Positions 14,374 through 15,561 of a stretch of DNA of 15,561 nucleotides are shown here, piece after piece (the stretch's first letter is position 1; each line of letters begins with the position of its first letter). The notes beneath the pieces were generated by a model. That model saw only the letters and a program-made list of their open reading frames with translations. It ran no database searches and was not told the DNA's origin. Origin of the DNA: JAFGJU01 sp964570935 (GTDB lineage: Bacteria > Eisenbacteria > RBG-16-71-46 > JAFGJU01); NCBI GenBank assembly GCA_964570935.1, contig CAZMZP010000089.1, positions 1 to 15,561 of the forward strand, written 5' to 3'. Made by a program: the position numbers and the translations under genes.

Positions 14374-15173
14374 AGCGCCGGGTCACGGAAGCAGAATGTT
14401 CCTGCTGCGCGGCGGTCGGGAACGCGACACGCGGCATGGAGCTGGTGCTCAACGACGTGGGGTACTGCTACGACAGAGGGACGCCGACGGAGAAGGCGGT
14501 GCTCCGGTCGGTTTCGCTCCGCATGCGGGGCGGCGAATTCACTTCGGTCGTCGGCCGCACCGGTTCCGGCAAGACCACGCTGGGCCTCATAATGGCAGGA
14601 TTGGTGAAGCCGCAGTCCGGACAAGCCGGCCTGCGACCGGCGGGCGAGGGACCCGACGGCGGACAGTCCGTCCGGTCCGGAGGCGCGGGCAGGCTGGACG
14701 TGGTGATGGTGTTCCAGGTCCCGGAGTCCCAATTCTTTGAAGAAGACGTATTCAGCGAAGTGGCCTTCGGCCCGTCAAGACTGGGCCTCAAGGGCCGCCG
14801 GCTCGAGGCGCGGGTTCACTCCGCGCTGGAGCGCCTGGGCCTGGACCCCGCGCGGGTGTCCCGGCGCTCACCGGTCCGGTTGAGCGAGGGCGAGAAGAGG
14901 AACGTCGCCATCGCCTCCGCTCTCTCGTGCGAGCCCCGGTTCCTCATTCTGGACGAGCCCACCATCTCCCTCGACTGGCAGGCCTCGGCCCGCCTCTTCT
15001 CCGTGCTGCGCCGCCTGGCGGATTCGGGCGTGTCCGTGGTCGTCCTGACGCACGAAGTGGACAAGGCCGTCGTACACAGCGACCTGGTGGCCGTCCTGTC
15101 GGCCGGAAGGCTGAGCGCGTCGGGCAGGCTGACGGCAGAAGAAGTCTACACGTTGTGGCGTGAGCGCGCTTAG
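14370..15173 (+). CDS. ECF-type ABC transporter ATPase (EcfA-like), second of a pair
   Basis: 267 residues. Walker A GRTGSGKTT (62-70, Lys68), Q-loop VFQVPESQFFEEDVF (Q116), signature LSEGE (171-175), Walker B FLILDEP with E196, and an intact switch His in LTHEV (H228). The FxEDVFxEVAFGP stretch is typical of EcfA. The segment between Walker A and the Q-loop (about 83-109) is Gly-rich and low in complexity where family members normally have an ordered beta region. The start ATG 14370 overlaps the preceding stop (ATGA) and has a G-rich ribosome site; ATG 14436 would remove an odd N-terminal CSCC segment and match the family's usual start better. It would form a heterodimer with the previous ATPase. 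No EcfT or S-component gene follows within 388 bases. Confidence 0.9.
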   Translation: MKRRVTEAECSCCAAVGNATRGMELVLNDVGYCYDRGTPTEKAVLRSVSLRMRGGEFTSVVGRTGSGKTTLGLIMAGLVKPQSGQAGLRPAGEGPDGGQSVRSGGAGRLDVVMVFQVPESQFFEEDVFSEVAFGPSRLGLKGRRLEARVHSALERLGLDPARVSRRSPVRLSEGEKRNVAIASALSCEPRFLILDEPTISLDWQASARLFSVLRRLADSGVSVVVLTHEVDKAVVHSDLVAVLSAGRLSASGRLTAEEVYTLWRERA

Positions 15174-15194
15174 GCGGCCGGAGGCAAGCAGCGA

Positions 15195-15223
15195 ACCAGG
15201 GGGTGCGGCCGTAACCGCCTGGT
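15195..15223 (+). terminator. Hairpin after the ATPase pair, possible end of the operon
   Basis: ACCAG (15195-15199) pairs with CTGGT (15219-15223), and GCGG (15205-15208) with CCGC (15215-15218), with a five-base bulge between. It begins 22 bases after the last stop. No T-tract follows, so termination is only suggested. Confidence 0.35.
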
Positions 15224-15269
15224 GGCGCGCCGCAAAGCCCGTCCGTAGCCGGGGAACCCAAGTAACTCC

Positions 15270-15298
15270 TTGAGTTCCAGCGTGTAATCTGCTATGCT
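15270..15298 (+). promoter_or_regulatory. Upstream sigma-70-like promoter with extended -10
   Basis: TTGAGT (15270-15275), 17-base spacer, TATGCT (15293-15298) preceded by TGC, which fits an extended -10. The -10 hexamer is identical to that of the minus-strand promoter at 781-786. Expected transcription start is near 15305. Confidence 0.55.
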
Positions 15299-15427
15299 GA
15301 GTGCTGTGTGGGTGAGCCGCGACCGCTGGTTACCCCAAGACGGCCTGGGTACGCGGGAATCGGCGCGGTTCCAGCCCCCGGGCAATGCTAACGCGTTTCA
15401 ATGCGCCAGGTTGTCAGGAAAAAAACC

Positions 15428-15457
15428 TTGACATCGGGCGTTTTTTCGTGGTATACT
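15428..15457 (+). promoter_or_regulatory. Strong downstream sigma-70-like promoter with flanking A/T tracts
   Basis: Perfect TTGACA (15428-15433), 18-base spacer, TATACT (15452-15457). A run of seven A (15419-15425) sits just upstream and six T (15441-15446) lie in the spacer. Expected start is near 15464, giving a leader of roughly 90 bases. This is the best promoter in the window. Confidence 0.8.
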
Positions 15458-15530
15458 AGCTCTTGCGTTAAACAAGTGTGCGGCAACTGATCCTTCTTAC
15501 TTTCTTCTGCCCGTTGGCATTGACCACAAC

Positions 15531-15543
15531 AAAGGGGGTGATC
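15531..15543 (+). promoter_or_regulatory. Extended Shine-Dalgarno-like sequence of a gene starting at the right edge
   Basis: AAAGGGGGTGATC differs at one base from the full complement of the usual 16S rRNA 3' end, and that change still allows a G-U pair. The first ATG after it is 15556, 17 bases from the G-run, longer than ideal; an embedded GTG (15538) is in the same frame but is too close to the G-run. The coding region itself is outside the window and cannot be named. Confidence 0.5.
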
Positions 15544-15561
15544 GTCAGTTTCGCAATGGCG

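Larger units (their letters stand above)
15174..15561. other. Gene-free stretch with tandem promoters and a 5' leader
   Basis: No convincing protein gene is present. It holds a hairpin (15195-15223), two sigma-70-like promoters (15270-15298 and 15428-15457), a C/T-rich leader segment (about 15491-15512) and a strong Shine-Dalgarno-like sequence near the right edge. I could not match it to tRNA, rRNA, tmRNA, SRP RNA, RNase P RNA or a known riboswitch by eye. A structured RNA in 15300-15400 cannot be excluded: CCGCG/CGCGG and TACCC/GGGTA can pair. Confidence 0.6.

Noticed and set aside
15362..15379. T-box-like GGGGGCTGGAACCGCGCC on the minus strand
   Set aside because: Resembles the T-box tRNA-acceptor-binding motif, but there is no minus-strand gene or terminator positioned downstream for it to control.
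15170..15385. 71-codon minus-strand open frame after the ATPase pair
   Set aside because: No ribosome site, no recognisable family, and it lies across a promoter and hairpins; most likely chance.
15459..15477. BoxA-like GCTCTT...TTAAACAA suggesting an rRNA operon leader
   Set aside because: The GCTCTT part precedes or spans the expected transcription start and is split from TTAAACAA by three extra bases; no 16S start is visible.

Overview
This window comes from a GC-rich bacterial chromosome. All genes are typical of Bacteria (RsmI, Tmk, CtpA, Dus, LarB/LarC, lipoproteins with lipoboxes), and no phage, insertion sequence, CRISPR array or rRNA/tRNA gene was found. Codon use is distinctive: despite the high GC content, Ile is often ATA and Arg is often AGG/AGA. 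Together with tandem secreted lipoproteins built from W-x-G-x-D-x-D-G modules, this suggests an uncultured or little-studied lineage, perhaps near the FCB-type candidate phyla. That placement is inference only; the sequence does not name a taxon.

Layout. (1) 9-686, minus strand: a membrane zinc metallopeptidase of the YugP type with a strong promoter in the divergent gap. (2) 889-4377, plus: two adjacent large secreted lipoproteins sharing a repeated beta-sandwich-like module; the second has an extra C-terminal alpha/beta domain resembling a glutamine-amidotransferase-like fold. (3) 4378-4592: non-coding gap with a GC hairpin and a TTGACA promoter. (4) 4593-15173, plus: a long, tightly packed run of eleven genes, rsmI - CDP-alcohol phosphatidyltransferase - inositol-3-phosphate synthase - tmk - ctpA - HAD phosphatase - dus - larB - larC - two ECF-type ABC ATPases. 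Four junctions overlap (rsmI/phosphatidyltransferase, dus/larB, larB/larC, ATPase/ATPase). (5) 15174-15561: a gene-free stretch with two sigma-70-like promoters in series and a strongly Shine-Dalgarno-like sequence just before the window ends, so a highly expressed gene or operon probably begins at the right edge.

How the genes may work together. The phosphatidyltransferase and inositol-3-phosphate synthase together suggest synthesis of inositol phospholipids. LarB and LarC make and metallate the precursor of the nickel-pincer nucleotide cofactor; the two ATPases behind them could energise nickel uptake, although no membrane (T) or substrate-binding (S) subunit, and no LarE or LarA, lies in the window. 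The rest (RsmI, Tmk, CtpA, Dus) is housekeeping.

The least ordinary observations are: the two modular lipoproteins; short in-phase tandem repeats at two gene junctions, whose units carry Shine-Dalgarno-like G-rich cores; replacement of the switch histidine by glutamine in only one of the paired ATPases; and the curved-looking tandem promoter region at the right end.
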